From assembly GCA_001051155.2 (NCBI GenBank), contig JYIP02000004.1:3404383-3468382 (forward strand): a stretch of 64,000 nt of DNA, in the 5' to 3' direction. Under the pieces are notes generated by a model. It was not told the origin of the DNA and ran no database searches. It saw nothing but the letters and a program-made list of their open reading frames with translations. Below are positions 10,064 to 22,144 of this stretch, one piece after another; the first letter of the stretch is position 1, and each line of letters starts with the position of its first letter. The stretch is from Chrysoporthe austroafricana. Taxonomy: Eukaryota > Ascomycota > Sordariomycetes > Diaporthales > Cryphonectriaceae. The translations under genes and the position numbers were made by a program.

Positions 10064-12546
10064 TATATATAGGACGCGTCGCGAATCAGTACATATGACG
10101 AAAATGCTTCGTTAACTCAGGTGTCTTGTTCACAATGCGTCTCGAGGGATCCGGTGACAGGAATGACAGGTTATGCGATAGTCCACGATGGAAGCATGAA
10201 TTGAGGTGGGGGTGGGCGAGTTTGAATACACGCAGACTGATTCACAGGTGTAGATGAAAGGCTGAAAGTCCGGATCGAAGTTTGGGAGACGCGATGCGCG
10301 CGTGCTATTTTGTTTGTACGTAAGTAAGGCGAGATTGGAGTTCTGCCTGGCTGTTGCCTCAAGTCGCGCCTACCAACACGCTGTCACCTGACCTCAGCAA
10401 CGGCAGCGAGCTAAGGCCCCACCCAGCAACGCCCAGTATTGTTACGATAAGTACACGACAAGCTCACTTTTACTACCAAGAAATAGCATAAGTTCAAATA
10501 AGAGATGCCAGAAAATGTTAGACGGCGCAGCGCAACGGGTCCCCTCTCGACACGAGGGTCAGGGTTAGGGCCAGGGTTGTCCCCCTTCCTCATGGTCTGT
10601 CTCAGGTCACTCGGTCTGTTTTCAATGATCTGGATGACTTCATGCGATTGCTCCCCGCAGCCGCTTGCGGTAGGAGACCGGCGTGGCTGGGCGCTGGCCT
10701 CCCCAATTTACAAAGCGAAGTAGTTAGATGAATTCAGCCACGGCATGTTTTAGTGACCTCATAACTTCGTAGCCGCGCATATTGGCTCCCGTCTAGTCGT
10801 CCCACCAGCCTGTCGCGTGCTCGAGCGGGGGTATTCCGTGGATACTTCGGTACCTGCACACCCGCAGATCTGGAGAGAACGCCCCGCTCGCTCGCCGGGT
10901 TTCATCCGATGGGCGACGGCGATTGCCAGATCTCTCTGTGCGGGAGCAAGAGGATGCGCGTCTGCAGAGGCAGAAAGGTTGGCACGGATGGCTGGCTAGC
11001 CATATTCGTCTGGAGGAGCTGAACATCTGAAAAATTTCCGGGCCTACGAGAGTTGGAATTGAGAAACGGGCCGGGGGCCCCCCTTGCCCCCTTACATCGA
11101 AATGAGTGTTAATTGACGTCATGGATCTACGTTCCTCAGAGGAGCGAACCGCCAGACGTGCCAGACCTGTCCGATGGCCAAATCATGATGGGTTCCGCTC
11201 GCCAATTTCGACCGGTGCAGACGTCGTAGCACAGCAGTGCAGCAGTATAGGAGGTTGATTGGAGACGCAGGCTGGCGGCGAGCATTGGTGGCCTCGCACC
11301 AATGCATGTGCTGCGTGTCATCTCGCGGGTTTGACGAGGGAGAGGGGGGGCCAATGGGCCAACAGGGGCTATGCCACGGCCTGCGAGGCCCGGCAGAGCT
11401 AGGTACTAGCCTACTGAGGACGGAGCTGCACGGGCAAAATGAGTATGTACAACACACGCGTGGTGGCATAGCAGTAGTACATCGCACAGCAGAAGCTCGG
11501 GGAGCTGAGGGTGCAGATGCGGGTGCAACCCAACTCCCGGGCATCCCTGTATTATAGTAGCTCCTGCGCGAGTGTCTCTGAGGCCAATCTCCCCAGGCCT
11601 CTCAGGCCTCTGACCGTTGAGACAACGTCCCCAGGCCTCATGCCATCTAGTCTCCAGGTACCCTCCAGGTGCCATGGCAACATCAATTTGCTGGCGCAAC
11701 ACCCTCTCCCTTCTTTCTGTCGAGGCGCAGACACAGGACGACCTGCCAGGTGCGCATCCCTAGGTGATATGTGAAGAGGATTGAGGGGGGTGAGAGGGTA
11801 CCGCCCCCGCCCTCCAGCCTGCCTTGTACCATCGTACACGCATCGATCGACGGGGCATCTGGAAGGATGCTAATGCTGGCGTCATGCTTCTCGATCCGGG
11901 AAGGATCCTTGGTGCGTTCATGGCACGTCTCCTTCCGTTCTGGACCACTCACGCTTGGGGGAAGGGAAGACCAAGACGTCGAGGCTAGATCGGGAAAGAT
12001 GGCACCCGCACTAGGGGGGCTAGTAGACACCTGAACGCCTGGAAATGCATCTTGGTTTCCTGTCTGCGCCGCGATCCAGCAGATCCAGCGCCTCTCATTT
12101 GGCACCACCGTGCTGTCCCAATTCCCCCCCTGGCCTTCTGCTCAGTACCAGCACCGTACTATTTTGACGTGGTGGCCGTAGTACGTAGTGGTCCGCTCTG
12201 CTTATGACGTACTCCCGGACGTCACATCGCCAGGTTGCCGTTCTGGCCCAGGCCACGTCCTTCCTGCGGCACGAGCAAACAAACAAGACGCCGCCCACGC
12301 CTTGTCTGAGCTTGATTAACTCGAGCACCGCCGTATAAGACATTTCCCCCCGCGCCTCGCCGTGCCTCGAGTCTCCTGCCTTTCAACACTTTCCCCTTGC
12401 AAGATTCGGCGGCCAGTTCCAGTTCCGTGCTGGAGACGACGTGATACCCCCTTCCATATTCCGATACCCTGCGAGACCCCTAGTTCGCTTTTTGTGCTTC
12501 CAGAAGTTCGCTGCCACGAGCATTATCCCCCAACCAACAACCAATC
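10064..12546. other. 2.5-kb intergenic region, divergent promoters
   Basis: It separates the divergent ligase IV and HAM1-family genes. No recognisable protein is found on either strand. The longest frames (for example 11,119-11,544 minus) are Pro/Ser/Cys-rich with no domain signature and look fortuitous. Positions about 10,557-10,579 carry degenerate GGGTTAGGG-like text. Positions about 11,590-11,645 repeat CCAGGCCTC several times. A TATA-like GTATAAGA lies near 12,333, about 210 bp before the next start codon. Confidence 0.5.
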
Positions 12547-15350
12547 ATGGCGTCGGCTGCGGTAAACAGGCCGACCGATATCAAGCAGAAGGAGGCAGAT
12601 GTCAACAGGAAGCTTCAGATCTATGGCATCATCAGTGCATTCCAGCAGGGCAAGGTCCCTTCCGTATGTTCGCCTCTGACACTGCTGACGACGATCTTCG
12701 CCCGTGACTAATGCTCGAATCTCAGAACGACCAAATCGATGTCGCCCTGAACAGCTTCCTCGCGTCGAAAGCGCTCTCCAGCCCTTCGCCGAAGCTGTCT
12801 CCAGAGGGCAAGTCTCTGGTGGCAGACGTTCGCGACGTCGTCACTCAGGCCAAGAGGCTTCTCCTGTCCAAGAACGAGGGTAATCTCCTGCAGGACTTCA
12901 TCTGGCAGACGACCCAGTTCGATCCTAGTATTGTGAATGCCCCCAACGCCCCTATCGACAAGGACGCTGCTAGGCAGCATGGGAACAAGGCTCTGGAGGG
13001 CATGCGAACCCTCGGGACTCTGATTATCACAAACGGACAGTTTCGGAAGCTTTGTTAGTTCTCGTCCGCTCGTACTGGACTTGCACGCTTTGGCTGACAT
13101 GGACCCCAGTGAGCGACGCTACTATTCTCATCCGAGATATTGCGGGCGATGCCGCTACCAACGCTGCCGGCAAGGTGCGCCCGGACGAGGAGAAGCTGGC
13201 ACAGATTGACCGTCCTGCCGAAGACAATACTTGGCATGAGGCCCCCGACTTCAGCAAGGACAACCTGAGGAAGCAGGTCCAGGGCATCTACAAGAGCGAC
13301 GATCCTCAAGCTGACGCGAGCGCCGTTGCCGGGGATGGAATCTCTGCTGCCAGGACAGACTCTGGCGTCAACGTGAATGCCGGCATCGATGCTGCCACGA
13401 AGACCGCGCAGGACCGCACGGGCTTCACATCTGAGGACACTGAGGAGGCCAAGGCCGCAGCCCGGAAGCGCACTGCAGAGTACAGAGCCAGGACTCAGGA
13501 GTACCTCAAAAAGAAGATGCCACAGGAGCGTCGTGACCAGACCATCTGGCGGCTGAAGGTGAGATGAGTGTCCTTTCCCTCCAGTTGGCGTTCCTCACCC
13601 TTTTCGTCTTTCCATCTTCCCTGTGGAGCACCGTGGAACAACCGCTGACCTATTTGCAGAAAATGGTAATCGAATGCCAGCAACACCCCGACTATAACGA
13701 GGCGATATCAACGCTCCTGGATCTTGCTGAGCAGTATGGTAGCCACGGCAAGAACCTGGCCTCGGGCAGTACGGGCGCCGTCAAGGATACTCGATCAGCC
13801 TTGGCTCAAGCCGAGGCTGACCTCAAGACCCTCATCGAGCGCTTTGCCAATAGTACCAGCAGCGATGATCTGTGGGACTCGGTCAATCAACTCTACGTCG
13901 ACGCGCAGAAGGACCCTGAGTTGAAGGATTGGTTTAAGGCTATGGACAGATACATCCGCCGCTGTCTGCAGGAGCAAGGCTACATCCTGGAGCCCGCCTC
14001 GACCCAGGACTGGAACAAGCTCTACGACCACGGCAATTACCTGCTCCGAAACAAATACAGGGGTCACACCGACCGCATCCTGGATGAGATCAAGTTCCTC
14101 GCAAACCAGTTTGACGAGGATGCCCAGAACAAGCAGTTCGCCCACTCCGTCAACAAGCTCTTCCTCGACCTTGGGAACGATGAGAATGGCAAGCCGACGT
14201 TCAAGCCCCACCTAGTCAAGGATTTGACAGAGGTCATCATCCCTTTGACCTTCGAGAAGATTGCGTACATACCCATCCCGCGTATTGAGTATTCTGATCC
14301 CCAGGTCGACGCCGTCATCGAGAATCTCGTCCTGGAGAGTGACAACTTCATGCCGAACCTGCTCGAGATTCACAATGAGAACCATATGAGGTTTGGTCGC
14401 AAGAAGATTGCTGGCCACCAGCAGCACGCCGTCGAGGCCAAGGTCTCTGGTATCCAGATGGACTTGCGAGACGTCTCGCTTTACCTCAAGAAGAAGCAGG
14501 GTTTCCCCTCCCTTACGGACACCATCATCGCAGATATTCTCCTGGCCGGTGACGGTTTCAGCTTTACCATGAAGATGTCGACTGCTGGAAAGAATGATAC
14601 GAATAATTTCTTCAAGGTCGACAAGGTTGACGTCACCCTGAAGGATATGAAGATCAAGATCAAGAAGTCCAAACACAAGCTGCTCTTCAATCTGGCCAAG
14701 CCCATCGCTCTCAAGGCCATGCGGCCCGCTATCCAGAAGGCCGCCGAGAAGGCGATCAAAGACAATTTCAACAAGGCCGACAGCTTCCTGCGCCAGGTGC
14801 AGCTCGAAGCTCAGCGTGCCCTCGAGGAGGCTCAGAATGACCCAGAGAATGCTCCCAACATCTACAAGCGCTACACGGAGGCATTCCAGAAGCAGCTGCT
14901 CCAGGGCAAGGAGAAGGCCCAGCGGGCCCAAAAGAAGTTGGATGACAAGAAGGTCAACGTGGCAATCACGAAGGAGGACAGCATCTTCCCCAACGTCCAC
15001 CTACCGGGCGGCATCAGCTCCAAGGCTTCCGAGTACAAGGAGCTTGCCAGGAAGGGAGAGAAGTGGGAGAGCCCGGTCTTCTCGATCGGAGCGGCTAGCA
15101 GTATGTGATCCCCCCGGCCCATTCCGAACCACGTGCGAGTCAAGCACTAATATCCATTCCAGAGAGCTCTGATATTCCAAGTGCGCCTAAGGTCGCTCGC
15201 AAGCCTCACACTACAGGCGTTAACACAGGTGCCACCACAGGCACCACTAATGGCGCTACCAATGGTGCTGGGTACCCAGTTAATGGTGCCACGAAGGCGT
15301 TTGACCCAACTGCGACAAACCCTGCTGCGGGCTTGACGACGGTCTCTTAG
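12547..15350 (+). CDS. HAM1-family protein (N-terminal HAM1 domain plus C-terminal DUF4449)
   Basis: Large fungal protein of 840 residues, read from five exons: 12547-12663, 12726-13053, 13110-13558, 13660-15100 and 15163-15350. All junctions are GT-AG and in phase. I recognise it as the fungal HAM1-like family, whose C-terminal domain was formerly DUF4449 and has been suggested to be lipid-binding; the molecular role is not established. Visible features are an N-terminal helical region, a hydrophilic Ala/Asp/Lys-rich linker (about residues 180-300), a long conserved core rich in alternating hydrophobic and charged residues, a Gln/Glu/Lys-rich coiled-coil-like stretch (about 720-790), and a short Thr/Asn/Gly-rich tail encoded by the last exon. 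No signal peptide or membrane span is evident. The last exon is supported by a clean donor and an acceptor preceded by CACTAAT. Family assignment is from memory of the pattern. Confidence 0.78.
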
Positions 15351-15987
15351 GTGGAGGAGAATGATGATGACGACGATGGAACTTCAACTATGAATCCGCC
15401 GACACCCACCCATCCAATTGGGCCGTCCCGAACCTCAACAATATACCAGGACGCAGAAGAGGTCCTATGAGGACACCAGAGTAAAATTCCTTTTGTTGAA
15501 CGTGCTTTCGTTCTTTATACCCGACCGCAACGACGTTATTCCATGATACCCGGTCAAGGGAAATCAGCGTTACAAATACGGGCGGACTGTAATGATGGTG
15601 GGGTCCGTCACCGTGTGGTTTTACATGTTGCCTTTAGTTTTTTGTTACTTCAGATAGGAAACAATGCCAGTCCGGTGCGAACTTACATGCATCCTTCTTT
15701 GCCCTTGCATAGCATCTCAAAACCCGCACGCAAACAAGATTACACATAGACATGACAGCGGTTTCTACCGCAGAAGTTGTTTGAACGGCGGCCATAACAA
15801 GGGAGCTGCCAATAGTGTGGCGAACTATGCAAAGTTCCTCAAGACTACAAGCCAGTCCAAGACATCCGCGGGAATAGCTTCTATTATAGGCAGATAGTGG
15901 CACGTGGGTGGTTGCTCTGCTTCCGGTATTGTGCTTTCATATCCAGATCCCCCGAGCAGGTCATTCGAGTATAAACCTCTGCCCATT
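15351..15987. other. Convergent intergenic spacer (HAM1-family / carboxypeptidase)
   Basis: About 640 bp between the convergent stop codons. It contains GATGATGATGACGACGATGG directly after the HAM1-family stop, in its 3' UTR. Nothing gene-like is recognised. Confidence 0.5.
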
Positions 15988-18128
15988 CTATAGCCAGTAT
16001 GCAAGGAGTGCCAGGAGCAGAGAGAGCCTGGTCGGCAGATGCATGGCACCATTGTTCTCGGCTATAGATAGCGTTAGCAATCGAGAATTTTGGGATCGGA
16101 AAGTTGCAGGTACTTACCGCTCGCCTTACTCGTCACGGCCCCAGTACCATCGCGTGCGACGCCGAGCTGAGGGGCGGTCCCGAAGCCCAATGTGCTCGCG
16201 TCAGGCTGCGACGCGTTCGCGTACTGTGGGAACGCCACCGTCGAGTTCATGGCCGGCACCCGGCCCAGGAGCACTTCCAGCTGCCGGAACGACACGGCCG
16301 CCTGCCAGGTCGGCACCATGTGCCCGGTGAGGTCGATGAAGAGCCAGGTCAGCCCCCGCTCCTGGTGCCACGTGCCCAACACGCCCTGGCCGCTGGCGCC
16401 CGCGAGGTCGGGGTTCGGGTGGTGCGGGACGAAGAGCGGCTGGGACGGCACGCTCTGGAAGCCCATTGCGCCGTTCCACGTCATGTTCTGGATGGCGAGC
16501 AGCGTGCCGTTGGCGAGGAGCACCATGTCCATGGTCCCGTGGGCGATCTGCACGTTGTTGGTTCGCTCGATCACGTTAGGGATGGCCCGGTACGAGGACG
16601 GGTCCGAGTCGTCGCCGGTGCCGGCGAAGACGTTGCCCACAGAGCAGATCGTCCAGTCCACGTCCGCAGGTGCGTGGATAGCCTGCTTCACGTCCGTCCG
16701 GTTGAAGTAGATCTGCAGGCCGGGCGGCGTGTACATCTGGCTCGTCGGGAACCCCAGCGGGTCCGAGGGAACTGGGAGGATCTGGGCGACCTCGTAGATG
16801 TTGAAGCCGGGGTTGATGTCCAGGATGGCGCTGAAGGCCAGGTCGAAGACGTCGCACCCCGGGAGGTAGTTCTGGCAGTCTGTGGTAAGCCCCGGGGTCT
16901 GGCAGACGTCCGGCTGCTGTCCTGAGGGTGGGAACGTGAGGTACGTGTCTGAGTAGGTGTCAAAGCCGCACGACTTGGACGCGTTCACGATCTGAGCTTT
17001 GATGCTGTCATTAAAAGGGAAGACCTAGGTATACATCAGCGCCGCCACCCAAGAAGCACATGCGTCCCGACTAGGGCGGATGGCTGGCCAGAGGATCTGT
17101 GGATGGGAACTCACATTTTCCCAATACTGGACGAAATAGTTGGTTCCAGTGATGCCTGCTGAGCCACCAGAAATTACCGGGTCATAACTGGATATCATTG
17201 AAGTTCAGCACGGACTCAATCAACTCATTCGAAGAGCGCTTGAATAATCCCGATAGCGGTGCAGGAGCCCCTCCAGAACTCACATGATCATGCCCTTGAC
17301 ATTGAAGTAGTCCGTGTCATTGGCGTCCAGCATATTGCTGGAGATGAACGGGCAATAAGCACCCGCGTAGCTCTCCCCGGTGATATAGACGCTGTAGCCC
17401 TGCATGCCAAAAGCGTCCACAAAGTTCCTCCAGAAGCCCATGAACTGCTGTGCCACGTCATCTTCGTTCTGGGCCGTGACGGTCCCCGTCGAGAAACCAG
17501 TCCCGATAGGCTGTTCCACCCAGACGACGTTGCTGAGATGGTGCCAGCTCCACGGGTTTGCGTACGGGCTGAAGATACCGCTCTGCCAGAGGAACGGGCC
17601 GTTCTCCTGCAGCAGGCCGCTCAGAGAAGAGCACCCGGGCTGGTTCTGCCTGTTAGTCCAGATTTTATGAGAGGGGGTCGACGACTATGACAACTCACGC
17701 CCCCGTTGAGCCAGATGACGATCTCCTCGGGCGCGTCTTCTGCAGTGGTCGGGAAGAACCAGAAGAACATGGATGACCCATTGTTGGCAGCGCCGACCGG
17801 CAGTGAACCCGCAAAGGATGTACCGACATCGAAGTTGACGTCTGGAATCGCTGTGCCGTTCACCAAGAATTCTGCCAGACCCTAGTCAGCAGCACCCAAA
17901 TACCGAGTCCGGTGATCCCCGCCCTCTGGCCTGGGAAAGCTTACGAGTGGTATTAGCGTTGAGAAACGGCGTGGACTGCGTCTGCCTCTTGTCGAAACGC
18001 GGCTCTTCGGATCTCGCATTCTGCGCTTGGGGCCTGTAGCGGATGAGGGGATTGAACCTCTCGAAAGTCGTATCCGCGAGCGCTGTGGCCGCGAGAACGC
18101 AGGCGGATAGGGACAAATCAAGTTTCAT
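15988..18128 (-). CDS. SCPA: Secreted serine carboxypeptidase S1 type (peptidase S10), probable GPI anchor
   Basis: Peptidase S10 exopeptidase that releases C-terminal amino acids, expected at the cell surface. Six exons on the minus strand (18128-17945, 17871-17699, 17639-17284, 17187-17115, 17024-16118, 16061-15988) give 588 residues. A signal peptide starts at [18 protein letters not shown]. Catalytic residues are visible: Ser about 209 in GESYAG, Asp about 428 in HGTMDMVL and His about 497 in GHMVP. The oxyanion-hole motif WLNGGPGCSS is rebuilt across the second intron. Without the final intron the frame stops at 16,074. With the consensus GTAAGT donor (16,117), the branch-like GCTAAC and the TATAG acceptor, a 74-nt last exon adds a polar stretch and a Leu/Ala-rich tail ending in TAG. 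That is the shape of a GPI-attachment signal, known for carboxypeptidase S1 homologues A/B of dermatophytes. No transcript data support the last exon. Confidence 0.88.
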
Positions 18129-19239
18129 CGCGAAACGCTTCAGCCGGGAATGATGGGTGCGGACTGTGTGCTGTCGCACTCAACAGCAGCGACTCGCAGG
18201 CCCAGGCGATGTTATGGGCCGAGACCGTATCCTCAAACAAGCCAACTCGTCCACGAAACTGTCATGAGCGGTCGTAGCGGCGTTGAGGTAGTCACGAGGA
18301 AAGAGGCAAGAGGGCATCGAGGCGTGCGTGGTGAGGAGGATAGAGCATGGGCGCAGCTCTTATTCTATGCTATGCTAGCGGCTGTATCATGACGATCTAA
18401 AGCAAAATAAGGTCGCTCGCTACCAAGCTGTGGCAAGGCTAGGGAGTTCGTCCGCATAACGAACAGGGGTGGTCATGAGCTGAACTCGCGCAGCGGGTCT
18501 GTTGAATCTGTACTGTGTATGTGACGTTTATTGCCCCCAGCATGACCGACAAAAGGCACGTAATGGCGCTTATGTTTTGCCGTGTACGACCACCAGCTGT
18601 GGGCGGGTGGAGGCGCTGTGATGTAGGTGGCACGATGGGGGCCGGCACGACTGGTCGCGACGCCATTTTACCCTGCTGCGAAACAAACACACGGCGTCTA
18701 CGAGCATCCTTCGGAGAGCAGGCAGCGGGGAGGATGCATGTCATGGGAACTTGAACAGCCGGTTCCAATGGGACCGTGGACCGCATGCCAAGCAACCCAT
18801 CAGTGCTTACTCGACCTTATAATACAGTGCTGGTAAAACCTACTAGGCGTGGGCCCCTACCCAGCACCCAAGCTGAGATGGCCGCGATTGGACAGCAGGC
18901 CCTGCAATCTTCCACTTCTGGCAGTTCTTGGTGGGCCTAGGAGCCTGACCGTGATTTGGTCGATAGGTACTATGTACTCTGGGAGTCCCGCTGGGCCGCC
19001 AGCGATGCGCCCAAGGTTACAGTTAAGTTTGAATCCCCCGGCGATCCCACTCAATCCCAGACAGACTCGACATCATCATCTTGACTACCAGGGTTGTCTC
19101 GTGGAAACAACTTCATGTCATTCGTCGACTTTGCTTGTCAGATCATCCGTGCCTGTGCGAACCCGCTCCACAACGGCAGTTGCGCACCCTTTCCTTTTGA
19201 TGTGGTTTACAAAACTTCACGACGCCGCGAGGGTCCCTC
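18129..19239. other. Intergenic region, carboxypeptidase promoter side
   Basis: 1.1 kb between two tandem minus-strand genes. It holds the P450 3' flank and the carboxypeptidase promoter. Small open frames here have no recognisable signature. Nothing else is seen. Confidence 0.5.
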
Positions 19240-20999
19240 TCATGAGTGCGGTCGACGTCGAAGCTGCACCAGTGGCCCGTCTCTCAACGACACGAAAGCA
19301 TCATACGTCTGATACTGGTCCACATTCTGTCGACCGACCTCGCCAGTAGGGCTGCCGCCCCCCAGGTTGCTCTCCGGATCTCTCCGAATTTCAAAGGTGT
19401 AGATGATCTTGGCCATGACTATGGTCATCTCGAGCCAGGCCAGGTTCTTGCCCACGCACCCTCTTGCTCCCGTCGAGAACGCACAGAACGCGCTCTCGGC
19501 AAGCGCAACGCTCTCCTCTGTGGCTCCAGCCGAGCTGTCGCCAACGATCCACCGTTCCGGCTTGAACGTGAACGGGTCGGGGAAGAAATCTTTGTTGAAG
19601 CTCAGGCAGTAGTGCCCGACGCTCACGTGGCTCCCTTCGGGGAGGAAGTCGCCGTCGACGACAGTGCCGCCCTCGAGGACCTTGCGCGGCACGTCGGCAC
19701 TGACGGGCGGTGTCATCCGGAGGGCCTCCTGGATGACGACGCGGAGGTACGAGCAAGACTGCAGCTTTGGACCCGACATGATCTCCTCGGCGCTTGAGAA
19801 CTTCGATAGGATCTCGCTCGCAAGCTTTTCCTGGACTGTTGGGTAGTGCACGAGGTAGAAGAACAAGGCCGCCGTCACGATCGCCGTGGTGTCGGACCCC
19901 GCGATGGTCAGGGACTCGGTCTCACCCCACAACTCCTCGAGCGGAAAGCCTTTGCCGGTCTCGGGGTCCTTGGCGTGGAAGAGGTAGTGAAAGAAGTCTT
20001 TCCGGACCTCGAGCTCAGGGTCCGTGGAAGCCAGCCGCTCCTGTGCTTCCTGCTCGGCCTTGGTGCGTTCTGCCAGGCAGTTCCCGACGAAGCGATCCCA
20101 CTTGGCAACCTCCGGAGGCGCAGCCAGTCCCAGAAGCCAGTCCAAGCCCCGACTCTTGGACCATACCCAGGCTCCGGCGAACGGTGAGTGCGCGATCTGC
20201 AGGCATTTGGTCAGTCGGTTAATTTAGCCGACTTCGGTAGCAGACACATCAGCGGGCGTACCGGATGCATTAGCTTCAACATATCAGACATCGACTCAAG
20301 CACCTGCCTCGTGTCGCTATTCGGCTTCTTCATACCAAAGGACTTCCCGAAGCAGAGATCTCCGAGTATGTCAAAGACGAGCCAATTGGTCCAGTCATGC
20401 ATATTGACAGAACTCGACCACTCCTGGCCAGGCTTAATCTGTTGGCCCAGGAATGCAACCCACTCATCGGCGTTGGCTACCACAAATGGCTCCGCGGAAC
20501 GCAGCGCTTTGTCAGATAATGCATAGCCGAGCACACGTCTCTTCCGAGTGTGAGTCGGTATGTCAGTACTGTTCCAGGTCGTCAGAGCATTCGCATGGCG
20601 AGGCCAGGCGTCGTAGTACAGTGCTTTCTTCACATTGCCTTTGGACCCGAAAATGTGCTGGTATGCCGATGGAGTATTGATGAGAATACTGTCAGGTCGG
20701 TACCTGAATGATGGCCCTTAAACAGTTGTTAGCTGGAGATCATACGCACTGAGCAAGGGGCGTCGGCTACCATATCTCTCCTGAAGTTGCCAAAGCCAGA
20801 TATGTCGATCTTGTCGGAGAGTATGCCAGTAGGATGGGATCGTTGACAGGCGAGCCCAGAATGGCCCGGGGTACTTGGCGAGGGGATGAAAACAAAGCCG
20901 GTATATTACCGTAGCGAGAACCCATGCGACTGTTAACGAGGACAACAGGGCAAAAACATCTGCCCCAGATGTTTTGGCCATGGCACTGGAGAGAGGCAT
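19240..20999 (-). CDS. Cytochrome P450 monooxygenase
   Basis: Microsomal haem-thiolate monooxygenase, resembling the fungal group often labelled benzoate 4-monooxygenase-like; the substrate cannot be told. Three exons (20999-20771, 20716-20262, 20196-19240) give 546 residues. An N-terminal membrane anchor (about residues 14-36) is followed by a Pro/Gly hinge HPLAKYPGPF. Canonical motifs are present: AGSDTT in helix I, EALR for the ExxR pair, FKPERW, and the haem loop FSTGARGCVG with the axial Cys. The first intron uses a weaker GTAGCC donor but restores a conserved Arg-Tyr-Gly-Pro-Ser run. The first real ATG in the frame is at 20,999; the frame extends to a TTG at 21,011, which was not used. 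The gene is divergent from a rhodopsin-domain membrane protein across about 1.1 kb. It appears intact. Confidence 0.93.
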
Positions 21000-22144
21000 G
21001 GTTGAAGCCAACGACGAAGGTTGTCAGCGAGGATATGTTTGAGGGCAGGGAAGAGACCTTGCTCATCTGAGGAGGGGGATCCTTTTCTGTTGTGTCAGCG
21101 GGTCTTCATATCCCTATGATCTGTCATGATTCCTTGTGATCTGTCATGCGCAAACTACTCGACAAATAAGAGGATGTTCTCGGCTTATCTTGCACCCTGC
21201 ATAAGTGACGGCCAACTGCATATACATATTGGCCGCGACCCCAAATCTGGTTCAAGGGCTATTGGAGCAAGCACCTGTTGGAACACTTGCCATGTACACT
21301 CGCTCTGAAGATTTGGCGGTTCGACAGCCATTGACGTTGACAGTAAGAGCGTACAGGACGTGATTCCACGGAATAAATTCCGTAGCCGTGCCTTGCTGAA
21401 GGAGCTCACCGGTGTGGATCACGAAGGAGCGAAAGGTAGTCAGATATCAATTCACAAGATTGTTCTAGGCTCAGGGCTCGCCTCGATTTCGGCCAACCAA
21501 GCTCACATCTCGGAGCCTCCTCGAACATACTCAATGACCTTGAAGATACCTAGGCACAGCAATGAGGACTCTCTTCAAGATTCCACCCCTTCTCGTCGTG
21601 TTGTACGTACACACGGCCCTAGCAAGCCCACAGCTACCAATCTGGATAGCCACATAGGTAGAACAGGGGATTTCCAAAACATTGCGTACGATTCCAGCTG
21701 ACCGTTAAGCCCACCTAGAAACCCTTGGACCGTGCTAAGTAAGCAACAGTAGATCAATTCTCGAAGGGGTTGCTATACCTGGCATCAATCCTTCTGCTTC
21801 AGTGGTCCCCACAAAGATGCCGCATAATACTCCTCGAGGTAGCATTTTGAAATCCTTACATCCGTAGAGCGGGCTACCGTTGTCGCAGCTTCGCACGGAC
21901 AAATGTATATTAGGGGCTCGTAGTCGACACTTGTAGCTCCAAGCGTAAGTGTGAGAGTAATGTGTCACTCTAAGGAACGTATATGAAGAGTTAAGCGTCT
22001 GACGTGAGGCTAGCCGATCCAAATAATAGTACCACGCATAGCTTATTTCAACCCCATCTAAGGCCTTAGGCGAACGACTGGCTTTTTCTCGGCTCAAGTC
22101 ACATTACCGTAACAACTACGCCGAATCCGGCCCCCTTCGCGTCC
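21000..22144. promoter_or_regulatory. Divergent promoter region (P450 / rhodopsin-domain protein)
   Basis: 1.1 kb between start codons on opposite strands. No coding sequence is recognised; the two longest frames (21,360-21,701 plus and 21,735-22,097 minus) lack any family signature. It could co-regulate both genes, but no specific binding site was identified. Confidence 0.4.

Noticed and set aside
10557..10579. Telomere-like GGGTTAGGG text
   Set aside because: Only one or two imperfect units in a genic region; too short for an interstitial telomere.
11119..11544. 141-codon minus-strand frame in the 2.5-kb spacer
   Set aside because: Pro/Ser/Cys-rich with no recognisable motif or intron pattern; not supported as a gene.
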